A DNA stretch of 22,138 bases from Proteobacteria bacterium SG_bin9 (GTDB taxonomy: Bacteria; Pseudomonadota; Alphaproteobacteria; Rhizobiales; Xanthobacteraceae), in contig LWDM01000002.1 in the NCBI GenBank assembly GCA_002083525.1, positions 53,521-75,658 on the forward strand. The letters run 5' to 3'. This document shows, one piece after another, positions 1 through 7,042 of the stretch (positions within the stretch are counted from its first letter, which is position 1; every line of letters begins with the position of its first letter). The notes below the pieces were generated by a model that was not told the DNA's origin, ran no database searches, and worked only from the letters and a program-made list of their open reading frames with translations. Position numbers and translations under genes: made by a program.

Positions 1-1
1 A

Positions 2-26
2 CTGCACAACAAGCAGTGCACAACAA
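2..26. promoter_or_regulatory. TGC-rich repeat cluster upstream of phaB
   Basis: The 10-mer TGCACAACAA occurs twice, at 3-12 and 17-26, with a 14-bp period. The same stretch contains an inverted repeat CTGC-N7-GCAG at 2-16. TGC-rich motifs are known targets of the PHB-responsive repressor PhaR/AniA in alphaproteobacteria, and the position next to phaB fits. The link to PhaR is inference, because the spacing differs from the CTGC-N3-GCAG form I remember. It could also be a chance repeat. Confidence 0.3.
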
Positions 27-33
27 CACGTCA

Positions 34-65
34 AAATGCCCAGCCTCGCGCTGGGCATTTGTTCT
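34..65 (+). terminator. Rho-independent terminator of the gene upstream of the window
   Basis: A perfect 11-bp stem (34-44 paired with 50-60, core GCCCAGC/GCTGGGC) has the 5-nt loop CTCGC and is followed by a short T-rich stretch. The stem has A residues on its 5' side and T residues on its 3' side, so it could work in both directions. It most likely ends a plus-strand gene left of the window, probably phaA by the usual phaA-phaB order; that identity is inferred. Confidence 0.75.
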
Positions 66-93
66 TGCAGGGAAGGGAATTGCTCTGAATAAT
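65..93 (+). promoter_or_regulatory. Candidate sigma-70 promoter of phaB
   Basis: TTGCAG (65-70) and AATAAT (88-93) are separated by 17 bp, which puts the transcription start near 100 and gives a leader of about 40 nt. The -10 matches five of six consensus bases. A nested inverted repeat surrounds it: GGGAATT (75-81) with AATTCCC (91-97), and TTCTTG (62-67) with CAAGAA (102-107). This could be an operator or an mRNA hairpin. With a terminator just upstream, a separate phaB promoter is plausible. Confidence 0.38.
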
Positions 94-140
94 TCCCGTT
101 ACAAGAAACACAAAAGAGTAGCCGAGAGGGAGAAACAACA

Positions 141-866
141 ATGGCAAGGGTTGCATTGGTCACTGGCGGAACGCGCGGCATTGGCGCGGCCATCAGCAAG
201 ACGCTCAAAGCGGCGGGTTACAAGGTTGCGGCTAGCTACGCCGGCAACGACGAGGCTGCGTCGAAGTTCAAGGCGGAAACCGGTATCCCGGTCTACAAGT
301 GGGACGTGGCGTCATTCGACGCATGCGCCGAAGGCGTGAAGAAGGTCGAGGCCGATCTCGGTCCGGTCGATATTCTCGTCAACAACGCGGGCATCACCAA
401 AGACGGCGCTTTCCACAAAATGACGCTCGAGCAGTGGAGTGCGGTCATCAACACCAATCTCGGTTCGCTGTTCAACATGACGCGTCAGGTGATCGAGGGC
501 ATGCGCGCCCGCAAGTTCGGCCGCGTGATCAACATCTCGTCGATCAACGGACAGAAGGGCCAGTTCGGACAGGTCAACTACTCGGCGGCGAAGGCCGGCG
601 ACATCGGCTTCACCAAGGCGCTCGCGCTGGAGACGGCGCGCGGCGGTATCACCGTCAATGCGATCTGCCCCGGTTATATCAATACTGAGATGGTGCAGGC
701 CGTGCCGAAGGATGTGTTGGAGAAAAGCATCCTGCCGCTGATCCCGGCCAATCGTCTCGGCGAAGCGGATGAGATCGCGCGCACGGTGGCGTTTCTCGCC
801 TCCGACGAGGCTGGCTTCATCACCGGGTCGACGCTGTCGGTGAACGGCGGCCAGTATATGGTGTGA
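141..866 (+). CDS. phaB: Acetoacetyl-CoA reductase (NADPH), PHB synthesis
   Basis: This cytoplasmic short-chain dehydrogenase reduces acetoacetyl-CoA to (R)-3-hydroxybutyryl-CoA, the second step of polyhydroxybutyrate synthesis. At 241 residues it has the usual PhaB length. The Rossmann nucleotide motif TGGTRGIG is at residues 8-15, NNAG at 81-84, the catalytic Ser near 134, and the YxxxK pair at Tyr147/Lys151, followed by the ICPGYI segment typical of the family. The ATG is preceded by a purine-rich GAGAGGGAG ribosome site. The gene lies between two strong terminators, so it is probably transcribed alone from its own promoter, although phaA would be expected just upstream. A FabG-type 3-oxoacyl-ACP reductase is the main alternative, but the GQKGQFGQVNYSAAK segment favours PhaB. 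Confidence 0.93.
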   Translation: MARVALVTGGTRGIGAAISKTLKAAGYKVAASYAGNDEAASKFKAETGIPVYKWDVASFDACAEGVKKVEADLGPVDILVNNAGITKDGAFHKMTLEQWSAVINTNLGSLFNMTRQVIEGMRARKFGRVINISSINGQKGQFGQVNYSAAKAGDIGFTKALALETARGGITVNAICPGYINTEMVQAVPKDVLEKSILPLIPANRLGEADEIARTVAFLASDEAGFITGSTLSVNGGQYMV

Positions 867-888
867 TGCGCTCCGCATCTCGACTGCG

Positions 889-914
889 AAAGCCGGCCTC
901 GCGCCGGCTTTTTT
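889..914 (+). terminator. Rho-independent terminator of phaB
   Basis: A perfect 9-bp stem AAAGCCGGC/GCCGGCTTT (889-897 with 903-911) carries the loop CTCGC and runs into T residues to 914. It lies 23 bp after the phaB stop. The loop is identical to that of the terminator at 34-65. Confidence 0.88.
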
Positions 915-967
915 GCTGCCCGTGTGACGGCTTGCCGTTCGGCGTTCGCTCGGCTAGCTGAAGCGCC

Positions 968-1852
968 ATGACATCCTCTCTCGCAACGCTGATCGGTCTC
1001 ACCTCGGTCCTGATGTGGTCGCTGCTCGCGGCGCTCACCGTCGCGACGGGCAAGATTCCGCCGTTTCAGCTCGCGGCGATGACGTTTGCGATCGGCGCAA
1101 TGATCGGGCCGCTCATGTGGCTGTGGCGGCCGGAAGGGTGGCGCGCATGGCGGCAGCCACGCGTGGCGTGGGCGCTCGGCGTCGGCGGGTTGTTCGGCTA
1201 TCACGCGCTGTATTTCGTTGCGCTACGCCTCGCGCCGCCGGCGGAGGCGGGGCTGCTCAATTATCTTTGGCCGCTTCTCATCGTGCTGTTCTCGTCCTTC
1301 CTGCCGGGTGAGCGGCTAGCGCCACATCACGTGATCGGTGCACTGTTGGGTTTGATCGGCACGGTCGTGCTGTTCACGGGAAACAGCTCGATCAGCTACG
1401 AGCCCGGTCAGTTGCCCGGACTTTTCGCGGCCTTCATCGCTGCGTTCGTTTGGGCGGGCTACTCGGTGCTGTCGCGGCGGATGGCGTCGGTGCCGACCGA
1501 CGCAGTTGCGGGCTTTTGTTTTGCGACCGCGATTCTGTCGGCGATCATTCACCTGGCGATCGAAACGACGGTTTGGCCGGAAACGCCGGTACAGTGGCTT
1601 GCGATCATCGCGCTCGGCATCGGTCCCGTCGGTGCGGCGTTCTTCGCTTGGGACATTGGTATGAAGCGCGGCGACATCCGCGTGCTCGGCGCAGCATCGT
1701 ATGCGACGCCGCTGCTATCGACCGGGTTTCTGATTCTCGTCGGCTATGCGAAGCCGTCGCTGGCGCTTGCGATCGCTGCGCTCTTGATCGCAGGCGGCGG
1801 ACTGATCGCCGCCCGCGATATGTTGCGAAGGCGCGCTACGCCAGAGCCTTGA
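968..1852 (+). CDS. DMT-superfamily permease (EamA family)
   Basis: This 294-residue protein is almost entirely hydrophobic segments, consistent with about ten membrane helices arranged as two EamA repeats (roughly residues 5-140 and 145-285). The first repeat has conserved Trp/Gly/Pro positions such as LNYLWPLLIVLFSSFLPGE, and the protein ends in a basic RDMLRRR tail. EamA proteins in the inner membrane export amino acids or other small metabolites; the substrate cannot be told from sequence. The resemblance is to YddG-type aromatic amino-acid exporters, but only loosely. The upstream region has no strong Shine-Dalgarno. The 3' end overlaps the convergent flavin-reductase-like gene by 17 bp, so no terminator fits between them. 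Confidence 0.88.
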   Translation: MTSSLATLIGLTSVLMWSLLAALTVATGKIPPFQLAAMTFAIGAMIGPLMWLWRPEGWRAWRQPRVAWALGVGGLFGYHALYFVALRLAPPAEAGLLNYLWPLLIVLFSSFLPGERLAPHHVIGALLGLIGTVVLFTGNSSISYEPGQLPGLFAAFIAAFVWAGYSVLSRRMASVPTDAVAGFCFATAILSAIIHLAIETTVWPETPVQWLAIIALGIGPVGAAFFAWDIGMKRGDIRVLGAASYATPLLSTGFLILVGYAKPSLALAIAALLIAGGGLIAARDMLRRRATPEP

Positions 1853-2528
1853 GGTGAGGCGGGCGATACATCGCCTCCGGAATTTCGGCCAATTCCGAGC
1901 GTTGCAGTTTTTCCGGCGCGAGTCCGTAAAACTGCTGGAAGCTCATGATCAGCGGACGCCATTTGTCGGGGTCGATCCGATTGGGGTCGCCGTTCATGAT
2001 GATCGACCGGTCAAGATGCACGCGCGCGATGCTGACCTCGATGGCCAGGCTCCGGCCGCGCATGAAAGCGTCTCCCTCTGCGATCCCGTGAACGGCCTCG
2101 ACGCGGGCCTCGAGCTGCACCGGGCATTCGAGTGCGCGCGGCGCATCGACAATGTCAGCTTGCATCGATGTCAGGCCGGCAGTCTCGAATTTATTCTTCT
2201 CGTGGCGATAGCCGCGCATCAGTTTCGATTTCGGAACGGGGTTCGAGCCGGTGGTGCGCGCAAGCTTGTCGACGGCCGCAACCATGCCGGCCGAAGGAAG
2301 GTTCAGCACGCATGCGCGCGTGCGCAGCATGTTTTCGGTGGTTTTTGATCCGCTCGCGAGACCGAGCATGCAGCGCCAACCCAGCCACCACGCCGACGAC
2401 ATCGGCGCGAGGTTGTAGGTGCCGTCCTCGTTGGTGGAGCCGATCAGAACGACGGGCGTGCCGAAATAGAGGATCGAAGGCTCCGCTTCGATCGTACGAA
2501 AATCCGGTGTGGCAACATTTGAATGCAT
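1836..2528 (-). CDS. Flavin reductase-like (DIM6/NTAB FMN-binding) family protein
   Basis: The protein of 230 residues belongs to the flavin-reductase-like split-barrel family. These cytoplasmic proteins bind FMN and often reduce flavin for a partner oxygenase or act alone. Visible landmarks are FGTPVVLIGSTNEDGTYNLAPMSS near the N-terminus, where FMN is bound in relatives, then LGLASGSKTTENMLRTRACVLNLPS, and a C-terminal tail mentioning RPPHLKAL. I chose the ATG at 2528 because GGAG lies 6 nt upstream; the ATG at 2540 adds four residues but has no ribosome site. A perfect 16-bp palindrome lies 41 bp upstream, suggesting a dedicated regulator. The partner enzyme and substrate are unknown, and no oxygenase is nearby. 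The 3' end overlaps the opposing EamA gene. Confidence 0.87.
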   Translation of the reverse strand: MHSNVATPDFRTIEAEPSILYFGTPVVLIGSTNEDGTYNLAPMSSAWWLGWRCMLGLASGSKTTENMLRTRACVLNLPSAGMVAAVDKLARTTGSNPVPKSKLMRGYRHEKNKFETAGLTSMQADIVDAPRALECPVQLEARVEAVHGIAEGDAFMRGRSLAIEVSIARVHLDRSIIMNGDPNRIDPDKWRPLIMSFQQFYGLAPEKLQRSELAEIPEAMYRPPHLKALA

Positions 2529-2568
2529 TGTCGGCTCCATCGAAACGATGAAGCAAACCTAGTTGCGA

Positions 2569-2584
2569 TGGGTCACGTGACCCA
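2569..2584. promoter_or_regulatory. Perfect 16-bp palindrome, candidate operator
   Basis: TGGGTCACGTGACCCA is perfectly self-complementary and lies between the flavin-reductase-like gene (start 2528, minus) and the end of the cupin gene (2603). It sits where the minus-strand promoter would be expected. Perfect symmetry of this length without a T-run suggests a binding site for a dimeric repressor or activator rather than a terminator. The regulator is unknown, and none is encoded in the window. Confidence 0.6.
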
Positions 2585-2602
2585 CCCGATTCCCGAGAAG
2601 GA

Positions 2603-3046
2603 CTAAGTGTTGGGCTTCCAGTCCGGCGGCGCCAGTTCGAATCCGGAAAATTCGAACCCGGGCGAAACCGTGCAGCCGACCAGCGTCCATTCGCCGAGGC
2701 TTTCCGCCGCCTGCCACGCGCCGGCGGGAACAGTCGCCTGCGGCAACTCACCGGCCGCGATGTTGGCGCCGAGCAGCAGCGTGTGCCGTTCGTTGTCGGT
2801 CGCGATCTGCAGCGCCAGCGGCGCGCCGGCGTGGTAGTGCCAAATCTCGACCGCATCGACACGATGCCAGTGTGATCGCTCGCCCTCGGCCAGCAGGAAG
2901 TAGATCGCGGTCGAGTACGCGCGCCCGTTGCCGTCGCGGCGCTCGTCACGGAATGTCTCGCGATAGTGGCCGCCTTCCGGATGCGGTGCGAGGCCGAGCC
3001 GCGCGATGACTTCAGCGGCGCTGAGTGAAGGGTCTGTTTCGGTCAC
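2603..3046 (-). CDS. Cupin family protein (DUF985, Cupin_5)
   Basis: The 147-residue protein matches the DUF985 cupin family, which forms a small beta-barrel. Family landmarks are HPEGGHYRETFRDE near residues 22-35, the histidine-rich SHWHRVDAVEIWHYHAG near 58-74, and the C-terminal GCTVSPGFEFSGFELA. The histidines could bind a metal or sugar ligand, but the biochemical role of the family is not settled. It begins with GTG, and its start overlaps the gloB stop as GTGA, so it is co-transcribed and probably translationally coupled to glyoxalase II. A role in carbonyl or sugar-adduct detoxification with gloB is only a guess from context. Confidence 0.87.
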   Translation of the reverse strand: MTETDPSLSAAEVIARLGLAPHPEGGHYRETFRDERRDGNGRAYSTAIYFLLAEGERSHWHRVDAVEIWHYHAGAPLALQIATDNERHTLLLGANIAAGELPQATVPAGAWQAAESLGEWTLVGCTVSPGFEFSGFELAPPDWKPNT

Positions 3047-3810
3047 GACCGGTTCTTGCGCTCACGCAGTTCGCCGAAGATATCGGCGGTGGGTTTCCCT
3101 GCCATGCCGAGCGCGGCGGCAACGGACGGTGCATCGGCACGGAGGAAGATGTTGGTCTCCTTCTCTTCGCCGAGCGTTGTCGGCACCGTCGGCTGGTTGG
3201 CGGCGCGCAGCTTCGCCACTTCATCAGCGCGCGCTTTCAGCGCAGCGTTGCCGCCGTCGATGCCGAGCGCGAACTTGACGTTCGACTGTGTGTACTCGTG
3301 ACCGCAGTAGATGCGTGTCGCATCGGGCAGGGCGCGCAGCTTGAGCAGCGATTGCCACATCATCGGATAGGTGCCCTCGAACACGCGGCCGCAGCCGACC
3401 GAGAACAGTGTGTCGGCGACAAAGGCCGCGTTCTCGGAATCGAAGATGTAGGAGATGTGATCGAGCGTGTGGCCCGGCGTCTCCAGTACGCGGGCGGTGA
3501 GATTGCCGACACGAACCGTGTCGCCTTCCTTCGCGCGCTCGTCGACGTTCGCATACTTCGTCGATTTGTCATGCGGAGCGACGACGCGACAGTTGTACTT
3601 CGTCTTGAGTTCGGCGACGCCGCCGACGTGATCGGCATGGTGATGCGTCACCAGAATGTCGGTAAGCGTCCAGCCCTCGCGCTGCAAGGCCTTGATGATG
3701 GGACCGGCTTCAGGTGCGTCGATCGATGCCGTGGCCTTGCTCGCCGGATCGTGGATCAGATAGCCGAAATTGTCGGACAGGCAATTGAACAGGCGAATCT
3801 CGGCAGGCAT
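3043..3810 (-). CDS. gloB: Hydroxyacylglutathione hydrolase (glyoxalase II)
   Basis: Glyoxalase II hydrolyses S-D-lactoylglutathione to D-lactate and glutathione in the cytoplasm, the second step of methylglyoxal detoxification. The 255-residue length is standard. It has the metallo-beta-lactamase metal motif THHHADH (residues 55-61), His114 in ETPGHTLDH, Asp133 in VADTLF and His171 in CGHEYT, so both metal sites look intact. The C-terminal region carrying the substrate-binding Arg/Lys (ERKNRS end) is also present. A GGAG ribosome site lies 5 nt upstream of the ATG. It is the first gene of a two-gene unit with the DUF985 cupin and is divergent from the methyltransferase-like gene at 3980, a common alphaproteobacterial arrangement. 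Confidence 0.95.
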   Translation of the reverse strand: MPAEIRLFNCLSDNFGYLIHDPASKATASIDAPEAGPIIKALQREGWTLTDILVTHHHADHVGGVAELKTKYNCRVVAPHDKSTKYANVDERAKEGDTVRVGNLTARVLETPGHTLDHISYIFDSENAAFVADTLFSVGCGRVFEGTYPMMWQSLLKLRALPDATRIYCGHEYTQSNVKFALGIDGGNAALKARADEVAKLRAANQPTVPTTLGEEKETNIFLRADAPSVAAALGMAGKPTADIFGELRERKNRS

Positions 3811-3965
3811 GTCGTCTCCGTGTCGTCTTGTCTTTTGGCGTCGTTGTCGGCCCGTTTAACACAACCCGCAGGGTCGACGAAGTGCGACATTAAGGATGAT
3901 CGCGCGCCGCGGCGGCTTCACGGCATGCGCTAATTTACCGGACATTCGGCATCGTGAATGTGTGC

Positions 3966-3979
3966 TATAATAGGCTGCT
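3966..3979 (+). promoter_or_regulatory. TATAAT box immediately before the methyltransferase-like gene
   Basis: A perfect TATAAT lies at 3966-3971, only 8 bp before the ATG at 3980. If used, transcription would start at about 3978-3980 and the mRNA would be leaderless or nearly so. No good -35 is visible 16-18 bp upstream. A weak AGG (3972-3974) could instead be a ribosome site of an mRNA started further upstream. Confidence 0.35.
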
Positions 3980-4738
3980 ATGACAATCGACGTAATCGAT
4001 CTGCGGAATTTCTATTCGCAGCCGCTCGGCGTGGTGGCGCGGCGGCTGATCAATCGCGGGATTCACGCGCGCTGGCCCGATGCGCATGGGTTGCGCGTGT
4101 TCGGCCTCGGCTATCCGACGCCGTATCTGGGATTGTTCCGCGAAGATGCCGAGCGGTGCATTGCGCTGATGCCGGCGGCACAGGGTGTGCTGAAGTGGCC
4201 GACGGCGCGGCCGACGCTCGCAACCCTCGTCGATCAGTTTTCGCTGCCGCTGCCGGATGCGGCGGCCGATCGCATGCTGCTGGTGCACGCGCTGGAAATG
4301 GCGACCGACCCGGAGAATCTCTTGCGTGAGGTGTGGCGCGTGCTCGCACCGTCAGGCCGGATGATTGCCGTGATTCCGAATCGCCGTGGCGTGTGGACAC
4401 GCACCGATGCGACGCCATTCGGACACGGGCGGCCATATTCGCGTTCGCAGATCACGCAACTATTGCGGCAGACGTGGTTCACGCCATCGGCATGGGACGA
4501 AGCCCTGTTTGTTCCACCGCTGAAGAGCGGATGGTTTCTGCGATCGGCTACGGCGTGGGAGCGGGTCGGTGAAGCGATGTCGCTGCCGTTCGCGGGCGTC
4601 CACATCGTCGAGGCGACGAAGCAGGTCTATCGGGCGATTCCTGCGCGGCGCGAGCATACGCGGCTTGTGCCTGGCCTTGAGCCGGTGCTGGTGCCGTCGT
4701 CAATTCGCCGCGACACGGATGCCGCGGCGAATCTTTGA
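3980..4738 (+). CDS. Methyltransferase-like protein (type 11 class, degenerate SAM motif)
   Basis: The 252-residue protein resembles the class I SAM-dependent methyltransferases found divergent from gloB in many alphaproteobacteria. The segment LPDAAADRMLLVHALEMATD, followed by LLREVWRVLAPSGRMIAVIPNRRG (about residues 90-137), matches the post-motif region where type 11 enzymes bind SAM. Motif I, normally a GxGxG loop, is replaced by VFGLGYPTPYL (about 40-50), so SAM binding or catalysis may be altered. The C-terminus (ARREHTRLVPGLEPVLVPSS) is basic and proline-rich. The start follows a TATAAT box closely. Its substrate is unknown, and it could be a non-catalytic relative. It converges with the DUF4167 gene, 41 bp apart, with no clear terminator between them. 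Confidence 0.82.
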   Translation: MTIDVIDLRNFYSQPLGVVARRLINRGIHARWPDAHGLRVFGLGYPTPYLGLFREDAERCIALMPAAQGVLKWPTARPTLATLVDQFSLPLPDAAADRMLLVHALEMATDPENLLREVWRVLAPSGRMIAVIPNRRGVWTRTDATPFGHGRPYSRSQITQLLRQTWFTPSAWDEALFVPPLKSGWFLRSATAWERVGEAMSLPFAGVHIVEATKQVYRAIPARREHTRLVPGLEPVLVPSSIRRDTDAAANL

Positions 4739-4779
4739 TCGGATCGGTCGATCGATAAGTCGCAGAAGTCGTCGAGGCG

Positions 4780-5502
4780 TTACTCGCCGCCGACATCCTG
4801 TATCTGCTGGCCCTCGCCGCGCGGACCCGGACGGCGGCGGCGGCGCGGGAAGCGATCGGAACGCTCGCCGCCCTGATGGCCGTTGGCCTCGCCATTGCCG
4901 TTCGGCTGCGCGCCGCCGGTGATGAACGACGGCAGGCGATCGACATCGCCGCCATTGTCGCTGTGCTGAATCACCGGCTGCGGCTGGTTCTGGGGCTGCG
5001 GACGATGATGCTCGCGGTTCTGTTCGCGGTGTTCGCGCTGTTGATGCTGCGGGTAGGGTTGTTCAGCGCGCTGTTCGCGCGGCGGATACGGCTGCTGCTG
5101 TTGCTGCGGCGGCTGCACGAAGCCCGGCTCCTGGCCGAAATTCGAATAGCCGTCGAAATCGCTGTCGTCGCTGCTTTCGCTTGCGACGGCTTCGCCTGCT
5201 TGATCAGGACGCGGCTGCTGGTTCTGACGGAATTGTTCCTGCGCGGCGGCAATCAGGCGGAAGTAGTGTTCGGCGTGCTGGTAATAGTTTTCGGCGGCAA
5301 CCGGATCGCCGGAAGAGCGGGCGTCGCGCGCAAGCTGGACGTATTTTTCAGCAACATGAGATGCGGTGCCGCGAATTTTGATGTCCGGTCCGTTCGAATC
5401 GAAAATCCGGGTCATCGGATTTTGGCCGCGCCGGTGATTATTGTTATTGTTGTTGTTATTCCGGTTATTCCGCATCCGCTTGTTATTCTGACCGTTTCTC
5501 AT
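4780..5502 (-). CDS. DUF4167 domain protein, probable RNA-associated, disordered
   Basis: The 240-residue protein has three parts. A basic, Asn-rich N-terminus (residues 1-30) includes a run of eight Asn. The conserved DUF4167 core, about residues 31-95, reads MTRIFDSNGPDIKIRGTASH and then VAEKYVQLARDARSSGDPVA, followed by YYQHAEHYFRLI. The tail is long, Gln/Pro/Glu/Arg-rich and low-complexity, ending in an RRRRRPGPRG-like basic patch. The family is almost confined to alphaproteobacteria and sits beside prmC-prfA. Its molecular function is not established as far as I know. The basic and Asn/Gln-rich composition suggests RNA binding or condensate formation, which is inference. I chose the ATG at 5502, preceded by AAGG; an upstream ATG at 5526 would add eight residues. 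A short frame upstream ends as ATGA on this start. Confidence 0.88.
   Translation of the reverse strand: MRNGQNNKRMRNNRNNNNNNNNHRRGQNPMTRIFDSNGPDIKIRGTASHVAEKYVQLARDARSSGDPVAAENYYQHAEHYFRLIAAAQEQFRQNQQPRPDQAGEAVASESSDDSDFDGYSNFGQEPGFVQPPQQQQQPYPPREQRAEQPYPQHQQREHREQNREHHRPQPQNQPQPVIQHSDNGGDVDRLPSFITGGAQPNGNGEANGHQGGERSDRFPRRRRRPGPRGEGQQIQDVGGE
5437..5460 (-). repeat. AAY trinucleotide run encoding eight Asn
   Basis: Eight consecutive AAT/AAC codons encode residues 15-22 of the DUF4167 protein. This local AT-rich simple repeat stands out in GC-rich coding sequence. The AAT and AAC codons are mixed, which should limit slippage. Confidence 0.7.
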
Positions 5503-5564
5503 GTCTTGCCTTTTTGACAAACCCATTTGCCGTTGATCGTCGGCGCGGCGGCAACAGCCGCCAT
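5499..5564 (-). CDS. Possible 21-codon leader ORF coupled to DUF4167
   Basis: An ATG at 5564 opens a 21-residue frame (MAAVAAAPTINGKWVCQKGK plus Thr) whose TGA overlaps the DUF4167 ATG as ATGA. The same frame remains open further upstream to about 5625. The ribosome site for the short frame is poor, and no homologue is known to me. It may be a genuine leader peptide that couples translation or a chance frame. An alternative is that the DUF4167 protein starts at 5526 and this overlap means nothing. Confidence 0.2.
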   Translation of the reverse strand: MAAVAAAPTINGKWVCQKGKT

Positions 5565-6163
5565 GCCTGCATACTCATGTGGTCTTACGCGCGTCGTTGA
5601 AGTGGCCTTCAAATATTCGGCCTGTTTCCTCTAAGCCTTGAATTCGCAACGCCTCAGTTGAACTGGCGGCGTTGCCGAATGTCTTTCGCAGCGACGATGG
5701 CCGCACGATCCAGCACCGAGTGACGCGCAGCGCATGCAGCGCCGGGCAACGTCACTCAGCTTGCCGAAACAAGCTCACAGTCTCGATCTTGAGCTGACGA
5801 TCGCAATATCAGGCTTTCGTTCGCTTTGCGGTCCCGGCTGCGCAGCTCTTTCAGCGTTCGCGCACGCCATCACCTGCTCTTCAGGAACTTTGTCGGTTGG
5901 ATCTTGCGCCCCTGACGCTCTCTGGCAGTTACCCGCAAATCCCCTGCGGCACCAGGTTCCTAACCGACGTTGTGTCCGGAACGTAATAGCTCCCCGGCGA
6001 TATTCCAAGAGGTTTTTTAGCTGTTCCAGGGCTTGATTAAGAGCGTTGCGTTCGGCCTGCGATGGGGGCCCGCGCGAATCGAAAAAGTCAAATTGGATCA
6101 ATTGCTTGATCTGTATCGAACATGACGGTTTTATGTGGCGTGAACGGCCGTGAATTTCCGTCG
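5565..6163. other. Gap of about 600 bp with inverted repeats and no convincing gene
   Basis: No tRNA, tmRNA, RNase P or SRP signature was recognised here. Structure is present: CAACGCC (5647-5653) pairs with GGCGTTG (5668-5674), and inside it AGTT-G-AACT (5656-5664) is symmetric. GAGTGACG (5718-5725) pairs with CGTCACTC (5750-5757). A minus-strand frame at 5775-6101 (TTG start, 108 codons) begins with a helix-like segment (AERNALNQALEQLKNLLEY) but has third-position GC near 50%, unlike neighbouring genes, and becomes non-protein-like. The gap may be a long DUF4167 leader, a small RNA on the minus strand, or a decayed gene. Confidence 0.5.
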
Positions 6164-7042
6164 TCAGGCACCGGGTTTGCGGCCCGTTAGGGCGCGCGGA
6201 ATCCCGGCCAGATCGGCCCTGGCACCGGTGGCCCGCAGGAGCCCCGCAGCGCCCATGAGCTGCATCACATCGGCTTCCTGACCAACGCCGATTTCAACCA
6301 CAAGCGCGCCGCCGGGCTTCAGCAGGGCCGATGCCTGACGCGTGATGACGCGATACGCATCGAGGCCATCCGTGCCGCCGTCGAGCGCGAGATGTGGGTC
6401 ATGATCGCGTACCTCGATGGCAAGCGCCGCAATATCGGCCGAGCGAATATAGGGCGGATTCGACACCACGAGATCGAACGGACCTTCGAGTGCAGCGGCG
6501 AAGTCGCTTGCGACAAATGACGCGCGATTCGCGAGGCCGTGCCGTTCGGCGTTCGTGCGCGCAATCGCCAGCGTCTCTTCGACGAGGTCGGTGCCGATGC
6601 CAGTGGCATCCGGCAGTTCGGTGAGCAAGGCTAGCAGGATCGCGCCGGAGCCGGTTCCGAGGTCGGCGATGCGATAGCGCCCGTCGTCAACGCGCATGGC
6701 GCGTGCGCAATCGAGCGCGGCTTCGACAACGGTTTCGGTATCGGGGCGCGGAATCAGCGTCGCGGGCGCAAGTGCGAGTCCCAGCCCCCAGAACTCCTGC
6801 TCGCCGAGAATGCGCGCGATCGGTTCGCCGGCGATGCGGCGGGCGGCGAAGGCTTCGAGAGCGTTCGCTTCATCGGCGGTGAGTTGCCGTTCGGTCTCGA
6901 CAATCAGGCGGGTGAGATCGAGGCCGGATGCGGCGCTGACGAGGAGACGTGCGTCGAGGTCGGGGTTGTCGATGCCGGCGGTCTTGAAGCGGGCCGCGAG
7001 GGCGCGCCGCGCATCGCCAACGGTTCCGGATCGGGAGGTCAC
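6164..7042 (-). CDS. prmC: Peptide chain release factor N5-glutamine methyltransferase
   Basis: PrmC methylates the glutamine of the GGQ motif in release factors RF1 and RF2, which raises their termination activity. The 292-residue protein has an N-terminal helical domain (about 1-90), the SAM-binding motif DLGTGSG at 127-133, TDLVEETL at about 151-158, and the catalytic substrate-glutamine motif NPPYI at 195-199. All are intact. It starts with GTG, and this start overlaps the prfA stop as GTGA, so the enzyme is co-expressed with its own substrate. No obvious terminator follows its stop at 6164. Confidence 0.96.
   Translation of the reverse strand: MTSRSGTVGDARRALAARFKTAGIDNPDLDARLLVSAASGLDLTRLIVETERQLTADEANALEAFAARRIAGEPIARILGEQEFWGLGLALAPATLIPRPDTETVVEAALDCARAMRVDDGRYRIADLGTGSGAILLALLTELPDATGIGTDLVEETLAIARTNAERHGLANRASFVASDFAAALEGPFDLVVSNPPYIRSADIAALAIEVRDHDPHLALDGGTDGLDAYRVITRQASALLKPGGALVVEIGVGQEADVMQLMGAAGLLRATGARADLAGIPRALTGRKPGA

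Noticed and set aside
3025..3933. Long plus-strand frame opposite gloB
   Set aside because: It is antisense to gloB, whose catalytic motifs are intact; codon-bias shadow.
5775..6101. 108-codon minus-strand frame in the gap before DUF4167
   Set aside because: TTG start, third-position GC near 50%, and the second half does not look like a protein. Kept only as a note in the gap entry.
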